Shown here piece by piece: positions 7,108 through 14,631 of a stretch of 23,541 nucleotides of DNA. Source of the stretch: Protofrankia sp963555915 (GTDB taxonomy: Bacteria; Actinomycetota; Actinomycetes; Frankiales; Frankiaceae); assembly GCF_963555915.1 (NCBI RefSeq), contig NZ_CAUVXL010000015.1, forward strand, positions 1-23,541. The letters run 5' to 3'. Position 1 is the first letter of the stretch. Each line of letters begins with the position of its first letter. Position numbers and translations under genes: made by a program. Below the pieces are notes generated by a model that searched no databases, had not been told where the DNA came from, and saw nothing but the letters and a program-made list of their open reading frames with translations.

Positions 7108-7867
7108 CGTGTCGCTGCTGGTGTGCCGACCCGCGGCGGCCAGCGCGCCGTACGCGGCGTTGTACTACATGCACGGTGGTGGAATGATCATCGGCAACAA
7201 TCGGCTGGGTGTCCCGGAGACGCTGGACTGGGCGCAGGAGCTGGGCCTGGTCGTGATCTCCGTGGAGTACCGTCTTGCTCCCGAGCATCCCCATCCGGCG
7301 CCGGTGGAGGACTGTTACGCCGGGCTGCTGTGGACGGCCGCTCACGCCGCCGAGCTGGGCGTCGACCCGGCTCGGATCGTGATCGCGGGTAGCAGCGCGG
7401 GCGGTGGGCTGGCCGCGGCGTTGGCGCTGCTCACTCGGGACCGTGGCGGCCCGACTCTGGCCGGGCAGATGTTGCTGTGCCCGATGCTCGATGACCGTAA
7501 CGACACGCCCTCCGCCCGGCAGATGGCGGGGCGGGGCGTGTGGGATCACACCGCCAACGCGACGGGCTGGTCGGCGCTGCTGGGCGCCGATCGCGGCGGC
7601 CCCGACGTCTCCCCGTACGCGGCGCCGGCGCGGGCCGATGACCTTTCGGGGCTGCCGCCGGCGTTCGTCGACGTCGGTTCGGCGGAGACCTTCCGGGACG
7701 AGGACGTCGCCTACGCGACGCGTATCTGGCAGGCCGGTGGTGTCGCCGAGCTGCATGTATGGCCTGGCGGTTTCCACGGGTTCGACATGCTGGCGCCGCA
7801 CGCCGCGGTCTCGCAGGCCGCGAAGGCGGCGAAGCTGCTGTGGCTGCGCCGGCTGCTTGTCGGCTGA
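6860..7867 (+). CDS. Alpha/beta hydrolase, HSL-type esterase
   Basis: 335 aa from the ATG at 6860 with GGGAGAA four bases upstream. Hormone-sensitive-lipase family hallmarks are present: the oxyanion motif HGGG at about 105-108, the nucleophile in GSSAG (S179), the acid in the SAETFRDED segment (the position usually Asp in DPLRDE is Glu276) and the histidine in GGFHGFD (H306). SVEYRLAPEHPHPAPVEDCY is the usual HSL signature. It probably hydrolyses short-chain esters in the cytoplasm, as there is no signal peptide. The gene is intact, but its 3' end lies in a 40-bp-period tandem duplication that includes the stop codon. Confidence 0.88.
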   Translation: MTIGAPPSTSQGMPVGSPPPFDAELVAALEALGAYLPSSVTPEMIPGFREAMGGMVMADEELARGGAFDVQDVAVPGPPGAPDVSLLVCRPAAASAPYAALYYMHGGGMIIGNNRLGVPETLDWAQELGLVVISVEYRLAPEHPHPAPVEDCYAGLLWTAAHAAELGVDPARIVIAGSSAGGGLAAALALLTRDRGGPTLAGQMLLCPMLDDRNDTPSARQMAGRGVWDHTANATGWSALLGADRGGPDVSPYAAPARADDLSGLPPAFVDVGSAETFRDEDVAYATRIWQAGGVAELHVWPGGFHGFDMLAPHAAVSQAAKAAKLLWLRRLLVG

Positions 7868-7920
7868 ACCGGCCGCGGGCAGGCTGAACCGGCTGCTTGC
7901 CGGCTGAACCGGCCGCGGGC
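7850..7920. repeat. 40-bp-period tandem duplication across the hydrolase stop codon
   Basis: A 31-bp segment (7850-7880) recurs at 7890-7920 with one mismatch; the 20 bases 7861-7880 and 7901-7920 are identical. The intervening unit contains CCGGC-TGCTT-GCCGG (7889-7903), a small hairpin that may assist termination. Confidence 0.85.
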
Positions 7921-7950
7921 GCCGTATAGATCAGACGGCGTAAGCGGCCA

Positions 7951-8067
7951 TCAGGCCCGGTCGGGTGCGTAGGGGTGGCCGGGTGGGTACCAGGTCTCCG
8001 CGATGACGGTGATGTCGCCGACGGCGACGCGGCGGCGGTCTTCGTCGGCGCAGGCCTGGGTCGAGTG
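7951..8067 (-). pseudogene. Unrecognised C-terminal coding remnant
   Basis: A stop-terminated frame of 38 codons ends in VAVGDITVIAETWYPPGHPY and APDRA. Nearly every third position is G or C, the codon pattern of real genes here, yet the frame has no start and continues upstream antisense-free into the hicA tail in a shifted frame. It looks like the last part of a gene whose 5' portion was replaced by hicBA DNA. I do not recognise the family. Confidence 0.25.
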
Positions 8068-8077
8068 CCGCGGCGTG

Positions 8078-8293
8078 CTACGGCAGGAAGTCGGTGATGC
8101 TCAAGCCGGACTGGCCGACGATGGACCGGAAGGTTCCGATGCGCATGTTCTTGCGTCCCATGGGGACAATCACGGTCCGGCCGGGCGGCCCGTCGTGCCG
8201 GTATTTCCGGTGAGAGCCCTTCTGTCCAGCAAGGCGGAAGCCGTGCTTTTCGAGGATTTTGCAGATTTCCTCAGAGGATGGCGTGTTAGGCAC
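8078..8293 (-). CDS. hicA: HicA-family mRNA interferase toxin
   Basis: 71 aa with a GTG start that overlaps the hicB stop by 8 bp (GTGCCTAA). The double-stranded-RNA-binding-like HicA fold is evident: ICKILEKHGFRLAGQKGSHR, the catalytic histidine H28 in GSHRKY, TVIVPMG, and IGTFRSIVGQSGLSITDFL. HicA toxins cleave mRNA and are neutralised by HicB. The length is normal. The gene order is antitoxin first, toxin second, with overlap supporting tight stoichiometry. No disruption is seen. Confidence 0.88.
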   Translation of the reverse strand: MPNTPSSEEICKILEKHGFRLAGQKGSHRKYRHDGPPGRTVIVPMGRKNMRIGTFRSIVGQSGLSITDFLP

Positions 8294-8504
8294 TTTGCAG
8301 CGTCAGCTTCGCCACCTTCGCCTGGTAGACGGGATGTGTCTCGATGGCGTCGCCGTCCTCGAAGAACAGTTCCAGGGCCTCCTGGACGTTGGCGAGGGCG
8401 TCATCCTCGGTGTCGCCATCGCTTGCCACGTTGACTTCAAGACACTGCGCGACAAAGCCGTCGTCCTCGTGGTAGACGACTACTGTGAGCTGTCGCTCTG
8501 CCAT
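8286..8504 (-). CDS. hicB: HicB-family antitoxin
   Basis: 72 aa from the ATG at 8504, where the family sequence starts (MAERQLTVVVYHEDDGFVA). GGGAGCAC lies about 10 bases upstream; an in-frame start at 8549 would lie in the promoter -10 region and is rejected. The partial RNase-H-like fold is visible in the strand LTVVVYHEDDGFVAQCLEVN and the helix DALANVQEALELFFEDG. No C-terminal ribbon-helix-helix or HTH domain is present, so this is the short HicB type, and autoregulation would need another DNA-binding contribution. It is co-transcribed with hicA. Confidence 0.85.
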   Translation of the reverse strand: MAERQLTVVVYHEDDGFVAQCLEVNVASDGDTEDDALANVQEALELFFEDGDAIETHPVYQAKVAKLTLQSA

Positions 8505-8548
8505 CGTTCGATGTGCTCCCAACGTCTTGTTCTCGATTACCAAGCGCA

Positions 8549-8577
8549 ATTTTAGCAGAACGGAAGGTGTTTATCAA
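8549..8577 (-). promoter_or_regulatory. Sigma70-like promoter of hicBA
   Basis: On the minus strand TTGATA (-35, 8577-8572), a 17-bp spacer and TAAAAT (-10, 8554-8549) form a near-consensus promoter, unusually strong for this GC-rich window. The predicted transcript starts about 38 bases before hicB. The -35 hexamer contains the TGA stop of the SDR-DUF2867 gene. Confidence 0.7.
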
Positions 8578-9923
8578 TTGACGCGATGGTGTTGGTGTTC
8601 CGCCGCACCTGTGATGGTGCGGGCCATCCCACCGAAGACAAGGTTCTGGAAGGGCGCGACAGCCTTCCAGTAAAGGTGGCCGGCCAGTCCGTGCGGTTCG
8701 AAGACCGCCCGTTGCCGGTAGAGCGAGCCGCCGGGGGTGGGGGTGGCGGACATCTCGAGCCAGGCACGGCCGGGCACCGGCATCTCTGCGCGCAGTCGCA
8801 GCAGGTGGGGCCGTTGGATGTGTTCCACGCGCCACCGGCCGTGCGTACCGGCGACAGCCTCGATGGCCTGCCACAGCGCCCCCGTATCGGCCCGGGTGCC
8901 GCGTTCACGGACGTCCTCGTACACCGTCCCGCCCGACCAGCTCGGGTCGGTGGGTAGTGGGTCCGAGGGTGCGCGCGGCGTCGAGGTGCCCGACCAGCGG
9001 GTGGGCACCGCGGCCTCGCGAGTCCTGGCCAGTGCCAGGTCGACGGCCCGCTCGTAGCCCGTCAGCCCGTCGGGCGGGTCCGGGATCTCGTCGGTGATGT
9101 CGCGGTCGCGGCAGACCACCTCGTGGATGACGGACTCGATGAGCGGGACGGCGATGCTGCGCGGCACCGGGGTGACCAGGTTGACCCACTGCGCGGACAG
9201 CCACGGGGTGAGCAGCGGTACCGGGAGCACCAGGCGCCGCGGCAGGCCTGCGATCTCGGCGTAGCGGTGCATCATGTCCAGGTAGGTGAGGACGTCGGGA
9301 CCGCCGATGTCGAAACCCCGGTTCACCGTGCCGGGGCGGAGCTCGGCGGCGTGGGCGAGGTAGTGCAGCACGTCGCGTATCGCGATCGGCTGTACGTGGT
9401 TGTGCACCCATCGCGGGGTGACCATCACCGGGAGTCGTTCGCTGAGGTAGCGCAACATCTCGAAACTGGCCGATCCGGAGCCGATGATGATCGCTGCCTG
9501 CAGGACGACCGTGGGCACACCCGAGTCGAGCAGGATCCGTCCGACCTCCGCCCGGGAGGCCAGATGCGGGGACAGACGCTGGCCGGTGGGGCTGATGCCG
9601 CCCAGATAGACGATCCGTCGCACCCCGGCCGTGCGGGCACAGGTGGCCACGGTGTGGGCGGCGGCGCGGTCCAGCGTGACGAAGTCGCGCTGGTGCAGGG
9701 AGTGCACCAGATAGTAGACGACGTCCTGTCCGGCGAGGGCCGTGGCGACGCCGTCGGCGTCGGTGACGTCCGCGGCCACCATGTCGACCTGGTCGCGCCA
9801 GGGCACGTCGGCCAGCGTGCCCGGACTGCGGGCCACCGCCCGTACGGCATGCCCCCGGCCCACCAGCTCCGGTACCAGCCGGCCGCCGATGTAGCCGGTC
9901 GCTCCCAACACCGCGCATCGCAC
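8574..9923 (-). CDS. NAD(P)-binding SDR-family protein with C-terminal DUF2867
   Basis: 449 aa with a GTG start (GTGCGATGCGCG) and purine-rich sequence about 10 bases upstream. The N-terminal atypical SDR carries GATGYIGG (residues 7-14), with VAADVTDADGVATALAGQDV and the YLGGIS strand. The C-terminal DUF2867 region is recognisable in DPLPTDPSWSGGTVYEDVRE, WRVEHIQRPHLLRLRAEMPV, PGRAWLEMSA and FGGMARTITGAA. Family members normally carry a longer stretch between the LWxxIEAVxG helix and WRVE, including a YSWPLAW-like segment; here GTHG joins WRVE directly, suggesting an in-frame deletion of some 40 residues. Function is unknown, probably a redox or lipid-like substrate. The SDR part looks intact. 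Confidence 0.8.
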   Translation of the reverse strand: MRCAVLGATGYIGGRLVPELVGRGHAVRAVARSPGTLADVPWRDQVDMVAADVTDADGVATALAGQDVVYYLVHSLHQRDFVTLDRAAAHTVATCARTAGVRRIVYLGGISPTGQRLSPHLASRAEVGRILLDSGVPTVVLQAAIIIGSGSASFEMLRYLSERLPVMVTPRWVHNHVQPIAIRDVLHYLAHAAELRPGTVNRGFDIGGPDVLTYLDMMHRYAEIAGLPRRLVLPVPLLTPWLSAQWVNLVTPVPRSIAVPLIESVIHEVVCRDRDITDEIPDPPDGLTGYERAVDLALARTREAAVPTRWSGTSTPRAPSDPLPTDPSWSGGTVYEDVRERGTRADTGALWQAIEAVAGTHGRWRVEHIQRPHLLRLRAEMPVPGRAWLEMSATPTPGGSLYRQRAVFEPHGLAGHLYWKAVAPFQNLVFGGMARTITGAAEHQHHRVN

Positions 9924-9977
9924 ACCCTGATGCTTCCCCCGCCAGGGCCGGCGGATGTCGCCCAGCGGTGGGTCGGC

Positions 9978-10002
9978 GCGGGCGGCGGCGGCCGCCGCCC
10001 GC
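9978..10002 (-). terminator. GC-rich hairpin downstream of the lipase-like gene
   Basis: GCGGGCGGC (9978-9986) and GCCGCCCGC (9994-10002) form a perfect 9-bp stem with a 7-nt loop, 73 bp beyond the lipase-like stop and before the next minus-strand gene. There is no U-tract, which is common in actinomycetes. Confidence 0.45.
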
Positions 10003-10051
10003 CGATCCCTTCATCCCAGGAGCCCGGATACGAACGGGGACGGGTTGGCGT

Positions 10052-10083
10052 CACCTCAGTGGGCACCTCAGACGTCACCTCAG
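10052..10083. repeat. 12-bp-period CACCTCAG repeat at the lipase 3' end
   Basis: CACCTCAG occurs at 10052, 10064 and 10076, at an exact 12-bp period. The third copy contains the stop codon of the lipase-like gene (TGA in the reverse complement). Confidence 0.8.
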
Positions 10084-11367
10084 CATGAAGAGCTGCCTCA
10101 GGCGTGCCTGAATGAGCGGTAGGCCGACGGTGGATACATCGTAGTGGCCCGCCCCCTCAAGGACGGCCAGGTTGATGTCGTTGCCGTTGGCCACCATCTT
10201 GTTGACGGTGTTGTAGGTGACAGAGCTCGGGCTGGTGATGTCATCGGTGCCGTACAGCCAGAGGATCGGGCCCGGCAGCGTTGAGTTCTCGAGCCGCCCC
10301 TGGTTCTGGTCGAAAAACCGGGTGTTCTCTGGAAGCGAGTTGGCTGTCTCGCCGTGGATCCCTGGATAAGAGTCCAGGCGATGGGAGGGAGCGGCGTTCA
10401 GGTAGTTCTGGATATCATGCCGGACGAGGGCGTTCAGGTCCGCCAGGCATGTCTGCCAGTTCTGCTGGTAGAACCTCAACATATTGGGACCGTAGATCTG
10501 GGCCGGGTCGACGTGGTAGCCTGCATAACGTTGGGTCTTCGTGAAGTAAATGGTTTCCGCGTTGGCAAAGACCAGCTGGTCGATCTGACGGCCCGTCGGC
10601 TCATATCCAAATTGAGAGGCATCGACAATATCACGCCACAGGACCCTGTTCATGGCGCGAATATCCGGAACCGGGGCGATGGCGATGGCGCCGCGATACT
10701 CCAGGTCGGGATCAGCTTTCTTGGCCACGTTGGAATAATAAGCGGCGGCAAGCGATGCGAAACCCCCTTCCGACCACCCGGCCGACACCCATTGCCCGGA
10801 CAGTTTGCTACCAAGATCTCGTTGCGCGGCGACAGCAGCGAAGATCATCGAATTCCCCGCGCTGGAAAGGTGATAATAGCCGTGGCCGGCCCTGACGCCG
10901 TCGGCCACGGGACCCAGTCCTTCGTAGTCCGGAGCGACGACGGCAACGCCCATCTTCAAGACGGCTGCCAGTAGGGTGTCGTTCGGCCCGTCAACCCATG
11001 TGTTGTGTTCCTGGAGCTGAACGCTCGGCGCACACTCCGGTGCCCGTCCGACGGTTCCGTGACCCCAGACGACAAGGGGCCAGCCGTGTGGCGGTGGTGA
11101 CCCGGTGGGAACAAAAAGCATGGCCGTCGCATTGATCTGTTTTCCCTGGATGCCCGGCATGTGGTAGGCGAGCAATGTGCCCGTAGCCACACTGGATATT
11201 ACCGGGGGCACGTTTCGCAGGGATGTGGGAGTACCGACGACGTCTCCGTCGCCTGTTGTACCCCCGGAGCCGCTGGAGCCCGCCGCGGGCGTGACAAGCC
11301 CACCGGTGAGGAACGCAACCAGCAGCAACACGACCGCGGATCTGCGCTGCCGCTGTAGGAACGCCAT
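10075..11367 (-). CDS. Secreted lipase-like alpha/beta hydrolase
   Basis: 430 aa from the ATG at 11367, which begins a clean Sec signal peptide: MAFLQRQRRS, hydrophobic AVVLLLVAFLTGGLV, then TPAAGSS with probable cleavage after AAG. The in-frame extension upstream lacks coding character. The fold resembles the secretory lipase (LIP, PF03583) group: WPLVVWGHGTVGRAPECAPS, APDYEGLGP, the nucleophile elbow GWSEGG (S199), LYGTDDITSP for the acid and EGAGHYD for the histidine. It probably hydrolyses lipids or esters outside the cell. A Gly/Ser/Thr-rich linker follows the signal. No partner genes are adjacent. Confidence 0.82.
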   Translation of the reverse strand: MAFLQRQRRSAVVLLLVAFLTGGLVTPAAGSSGSGGTTGDGDVVGTPTSLRNVPPVISSVATGTLLAYHMPGIQGKQINATAMLFVPTGSPPPHGWPLVVWGHGTVGRAPECAPSVQLQEHNTWVDGPNDTLLAAVLKMGVAVVAPDYEGLGPVADGVRAGHGYYHLSSAGNSMIFAAVAAQRDLGSKLSGQWVSAGWSEGGFASLAAAYYSNVAKKADPDLEYRGAIAIAPVPDIRAMNRVLWRDIVDASQFGYEPTGRQIDQLVFANAETIYFTKTQRYAGYHVDPAQIYGPNMLRFYQQNWQTCLADLNALVRHDIQNYLNAAPSHRLDSYPGIHGETANSLPENTRFFDQNQGRLENSTLPGPILWLYGTDDITSPSSVTYNTVNKMVANGNDINLAVLEGAGHYDVSTVGLPLIQARLRQLFMLR

Positions 11368-11949
11368 CCGGAGAAATCCCCGTCGGCCCGACGTCTTCGG
11401 GCGGCAGGCGCGGGTGGACGGCCTGTGCGGCGGAGTGCTTTCAGCTGTCTTGATCACGTCTAAAACCCACCTTCGTCCCGCTCTGCGGTCACCAGTCAAT
11501 AGCGATCGATGTCGGTAGGCCTGCGTTCCCTGATAAGGATAGGAAATGCAGTCTGCTTCCGCATGCTGAGAGGCAACTTTCCGTAGCTGTTCATCCACAC
11601 ATGAGTGTGTTCGCGGAGCGCGACGATGCCGGTGGGTGGGGTCGCCCGCTCATGATTGACCCGGCCGGGACCGCGTCGACCCATGACTCGGCGGTGTGGT
11701 TCGAGGATCGCGGGTACGCGGGGCCCGAGCACGCACCTCGCCACATCGCTCCCCATCCATCGCTTCGCGATGCACGCACCCCAGCCCCGCTCCTTGATCC
11801 ACGTCACTATTGTCGGGCGCTCTAAAAAGCATGATCGCGCGATCGTCGGCCACGGATGGTTTCCCGATATTGCTTCTTGGTAGCGTGCTGGTTAGCCTTC
11901 AGGCGTCTGGGGTGGTAACGGTGTGCGTGCCCATGGAAGGGGCAACGAA
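11368..11949. other. 582-bp divergent intergenic region with repeat copy 1
   Basis: It lies between the leftward lipase gene and the rightward WXG-like gene. It holds repeat copy 1 (11778-11820) and a perfect 12-bp palindrome GATCGCGCGATC (11833-11844). The open frames here (for example about 75 codons from 11601 on the plus strand) have no ribosome binding site or recognisable motif, and I do not call them genes. Confidence 0.6.
11778..11820 (+). repeat. Dispersed intergenic repeat, copy 1
   Basis: The 43-bp element has conserved ends ACCCCAGC and TTGTCGGGCGC around TCCTTGATCCACG. It matches copy 3 (17346-17388) at about 36 of 43 positions and, more weakly, copy 2 (15714-15756). It is intergenic, upstream of the WXG-like gene. 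Confidence 0.8.
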
Positions 11950-12315
11950 GTGACGGCGAGTGTCTTCGGATGCGATCCCGAGGTCGCCCGGCAGGTGTCC
12001 GGTGAGCTGGCAGACATTCGCGCTGCGCTCTCCTCGCTCGGTGCCGCTTTCGACGGTCTGCATGGTCAGACGGGGTCGGGTGAGGTGGAGACGGCCCTGC
12101 ATCATTTCGTCAGCCAGTCGTCTGACCGGCGTGAGTCGCTGGACAAGTTGCTGGAGCGGGCGTCCGGCCTGCTGCGTGGCCTGGCAGACGGGGTATCCGC
12201 GGCGGATTCCGGCCTCGCCGGAGTGTTGCCGCCGGCGGCACCCACGGTTTTGGTCGCTGCGTCTCCTGACGCCGGCGTGACCGCGTCGCCGGTGGCGGCG
12301 GGCGGTGCGGTGTGA
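11950..12315 (+). CDS. WXG100/ESX-like small helical protein
   Basis: 121 aa from a GTG at 11950 with GGAAGGGG about 7 bases upstream. It is predicted to be two long amphipathic helices (VARQVSGELADIRAALSSLG and SSDRRESLDKLLERASGLLR) separated by a turn, then an Ala/Pro-rich tail, as in the type VII secretion-associated EsxA/EspC-like families. The W-x-G turn itself is not present, with GSGEVETALHHF in its place, so it is a divergent member or a look-alike. Its stop overlaps the next start by 4 bp (GTGA), implying the two are translated together. Confidence 0.5.
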   Translation: MTASVFGCDPEVARQVSGELADIRAALSSLGAAFDGLHGQTGSGEVETALHHFVSQSSDRRESLDKLLERASGLLRGLADGVSAADSGLAGVLPPAAPTVLVAASPDAGVTASPVAAGGAV

Positions 12316-13341
12316 GCGGCACCGGCACCGGTGCCCCGACCTGGTTCACCCTTCGGGTGCCCCGCTCCTGGTTTGAGTTCGACGTGTGGCGCGCCAGCCG
12401 TACCGGTGACCTCGCGCGTCTGGTCGACGAGCGGATCGCGCAGTTCCCGCAACTGCGGCCACATCGTGCGGCGCTGCTCAAGCTGCTGCGGGAGGTCGCT
12501 GAACGCGCGGAGCGGCAGGGGGCTGTGTATTGCGCGGCCACAGCCGAACTGGTGGACGGTTCCGACGGTCTGGTGGCCAGTGTGATGGTGTTCCACACCG
12601 ACGGCATGGCGACCGGCGCGGACAACACGGCCGAGGCGATCGCGGGTCAGATCATCGCGGTGGCACCGACGGATCGGAGCTCTCCGTGGCGTACCGTGAC
12701 GGTCGTCGAGATGCCAGCTGGCCGGGCTGTGCGTACGCGTGGGGTTGAGCGGTCGGAGCCGGACGGGGTGCCGATCGACGGCGTCATCATGCAGACGCTC
12801 ATTCCCGTGCCGGCCGGTCGCGGTGTACTCAATGTTGTTNNNNNNNNNNNNNNNNNNNNNNNNNNNNNNNNNNNNNNNNNNNNNNNNNNNNNNNNNNNNN
12901 NNNNNNNNNNNNNNNNNNNNNNNNNNNNNNNNNNNNNNNNNNNNNNNNNNNNNNNNNNNNNNNNNNNNNNNNNNNNNNNNNNNNNNNNNNNNNNNNNNNN
13001 NNNNNNNNNNNNNNNNNNNNNNNNNNNNNNNNNNNNNNNNNNNNNNNNNNNNNNNNNNNNNNNNNNNNNNNNNNNNNNNNNNNNNNNNNNNNNNNNNNNN
13101 NNNNNNNNNNNNNNNNNNNNNNNNNNNNNNNNNNNNNNNNNNNNNNNNNNNNNNNNNNNNNNNNNNNNNNNNNNNNNNNNNNNNNNNNNNNNNNNNNNNN
13201 NNNNNNNNNNNNNNNNNNNNNNNNNNNCTGAGCAGTCCGCATGTTGACATCGCCGAGGAGTTATTCGAGCTGTTCGATGCCATCAGTGACACGTTGGCGT
13301 GGTCGCGGGACCGTCCGGAGCAGTTGTCCACGGCACGTTGA
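12312..13341 (+). CDS. Conserved hypothetical protein paired with the WXG-like gene, interrupted by an assembly gap
   Basis: The GTG start overlaps the WXG-like stop. The left part is 176 codons (APTWFTLRVPRSWFEFDVWR ... VPAGRGVLNVV) up to base 12839. After 388 N, the right part reads LSSPHVDIAEELFELFDAIS then DTLAWS, ending at 13341. The right part looks like the C-terminus of the same protein: a beta strand, a P-H-V-D-I-A turn, and a last helix FDAIxDTLxW often seen in ESX-associated actinomycete proteins. The two parts are not in the same frame across 388 bases, so the stated gap length cannot be exact if they form one gene. Function is unknown; it is probably a partner of the WXG-like protein. 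Confidence 0.55.
12840..13227. other. Assembly gap (388 N)
   Basis: 388 is not a multiple of three. The flanking coding parts look as if only a few codons, or possibly a repeat, are missing. Nothing can be said of its content. Confidence 0.99.
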
Positions 13342-13371
13342 GGTCGCACGGTCATTTCGTCAAAACGCCGG

Positions 13372-13420
13372 CGTGCTGAACATGGTGGCGAGGTTGGTCG
13401 CCGCCACCATGTTCAGCACG
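13372..13420. terminator. Perfect 19-bp hairpin between convergent genes
   Basis: CGTGCTGAACATGGTGGCG (13372-13390) and its exact reverse complement (13402-13420) flank an 11-nt loop. It lies between the stop of the plus-strand gene (13341) and the stop of the minus-strand GDPD gene (13513), so it can act as a bidirectional terminator. A second stem, GCGGGG/CCCCGC, follows at about 13431-13449. There is no U-tract. The length and perfection are beyond a usual terminator. Confidence 0.65.
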
Positions 13421-13470
13421 TTCCCGCAACGCGGGGAGCTCATCCCCGCTGGAATTACGCCGTGCTGTGC

Positions 13471-13506
13471 CAGCCAGGACGCCAGCCAGGACGCCAGCCA
13501 GGACCT
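13471..13506. repeat. 12-bp tandem repeat, three units, beside the GDPD 3' end
   Basis: CAGCCAGGACGC occurs twice and is followed by CAGCCAGGACCT, in perfect tandem at 12-bp period. It ends 7 bp before the GDPD stop codon. Confidence 0.9.
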
Positions 13507-13512
13507 GGCCGG

Positions 13513-14631
13513 CTAGGACTTGAAAGCCTCATTCCGGGCGATGACGCCGATGTCGGCCTGGTCGGTGAACAGCCCGTCGATGCCGGCCTTCAGATATGTC
13601 ACCTGCTCGTCGATCCCCCGACCGAAGTCGCTGAGGTTCGCGCCGCGCCGGTAGTCCACCGGCAGGAAGTTGTTCTCCGCCCGGAAGGTGTACGGGTGCA
13701 GTACCAGCCCCGCGGCGTGCGCGTCGGGGACGAGCGAGGTCGGCGTGCCCAGCGTTCCGTCCGCGGCCCGTGGGATGATCTGCGTCTTGTCCGGTCCGAT
13801 TCCGTTCGCGTAGCTTGCGATCTGTCGCAGGCCGGCCGGCGTGGACAGGTCCGCGTAGGTCCGCGGGTCGCCGGCGTCGATCAGATCGAATGGAGCGCCG
13901 CTAGCGCTGAGTAGCTGCACCGAGGGAGCGCGCAGGCCGAGCGTACGCAGCTGGCGCAGGCTCCCCGTCTCGAAGGACTGCACGAACACCGGGGCGCCGC
14001 GGTGGTTCAGGCCGTATCGGTTCAGGAGGTCCAGGAGGCGCTGCTCGAGGGGAAGACCGGCTTTCTGGAAGTACGTCGGGTGCTTGGTCTCGGGGTAGAC
14101 GCCGAGCTCGCGGCCGAGTTCCCGGGACAGGCGCTGGCGTAGCTCGAGCAGCTCGACGAAGGTCGGGACCTCGAACCGGCCGTCGTACATCGTGTTCTCC
14201 TGCCGGAAGGCCGGCAGCCGCTCCTTGGCGCGCAGGGTCTTCAGCTCAGCCAGTGTGAAGTCCTCGGTGAACCAGCCGGTGACCGGCGTGCCGTCCAGCA
14301 CCTTGGTCACCTTGCGGGCGGCGAACTCCGGGTGGTCGGCGACGTCGGTGGTGCCGCCGATCTCCGGCTCGTGCCGGCAGACCAGGACGCCGTCCTTGGT
14401 GGGCACGAGGTCGGGTTCCATGAAGTCGGCGCCTATCCGCGCGGCCAGCTCGTACGAGGCGAGGGTGTGTTCAGGGCGGTAGCCCGACGCGCCGCGGTGC
14501 CCGATCACCAGCGTCCGATGGCGCTCGTGGCCCCCGAATTCGGCGGCTGACGCCGATGATGTGCCGGTCACCCCGGTAGCGGCGACCAGGGGGGCTGCTG
14601 CGATGCCCGCAATCACGGTACGACGGTCCAC
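13513..14631 (-). CDS. Glycerophosphodiester phosphodiesterase, Tat-exported
   Basis: 372 aa from the GTG at 14631, chosen because GGAGGA precedes it and the export signal begins at once: DRRTVIAGIAAAPLVAATGV, a twin-arginine-like signal, cleaved near SASAAE. A frame open to 14727 would add a 32-residue leader. Catalytic elements of the GDPD TIM barrel are present: HRGASGYRPEHT (H45, R46, E54), MEPDL (E72, D74), CRHEPE (H87) and later YPETKHP. It hydrolyses glycerophosphodiesters to glycerol 3-phosphate and an alcohol outside the membrane, for phosphate or carbon salvage. The gene is monocistronic. It is related to periplasmic GlpQ; the exact substrate is not determined. Confidence 0.88.
   Translation of the reverse strand: MDRRTVIAGIAAAPLVAATGVTGTSSASAAEFGGHERHRTLVIGHRGASGYRPEHTLASYELAARIGADFMEPDLVPTKDGVLVCRHEPEIGGTTDVADHPEFAARKVTKVLDGTPVTGWFTEDFTLAELKTLRAKERLPAFRQENTMYDGRFEVPTFVELLELRQRLSRELGRELGVYPETKHPTYFQKAGLPLEQRLLDLLNRYGLNHRGAPVFVQSFETGSLRQLRTLGLRAPSVQLLSASGAPFDLIDAGDPRTYADLSTPAGLRQIASYANGIGPDKTQIIPRAADGTLGTPTSLVPDAHAAGLVLHPYTFRAENNFLPVDYRRGANLSDFGRGIDEQVTYLKAGIDGLFTDQADIGVIARNEAFKS

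Noticed and set aside
6788..7801. 337-codon minus-strand frame
   Set aside because: Antisense to the HSL-type hydrolase; Arg/His-rich with no motif.
9123..10088. 321-codon plus-strand frame
   Set aside because: Antisense to the SDR-DUF2867 gene and the intergenic hairpin; no ribosome binding site or domain.
11496..11807. Minus-strand peptide with WIKERGWG, similar to WIKERSWG near 17.35 kb
   Set aside because: The similarity comes from the 43-bp intergenic repeat being read in one frame, not from a shared protein.
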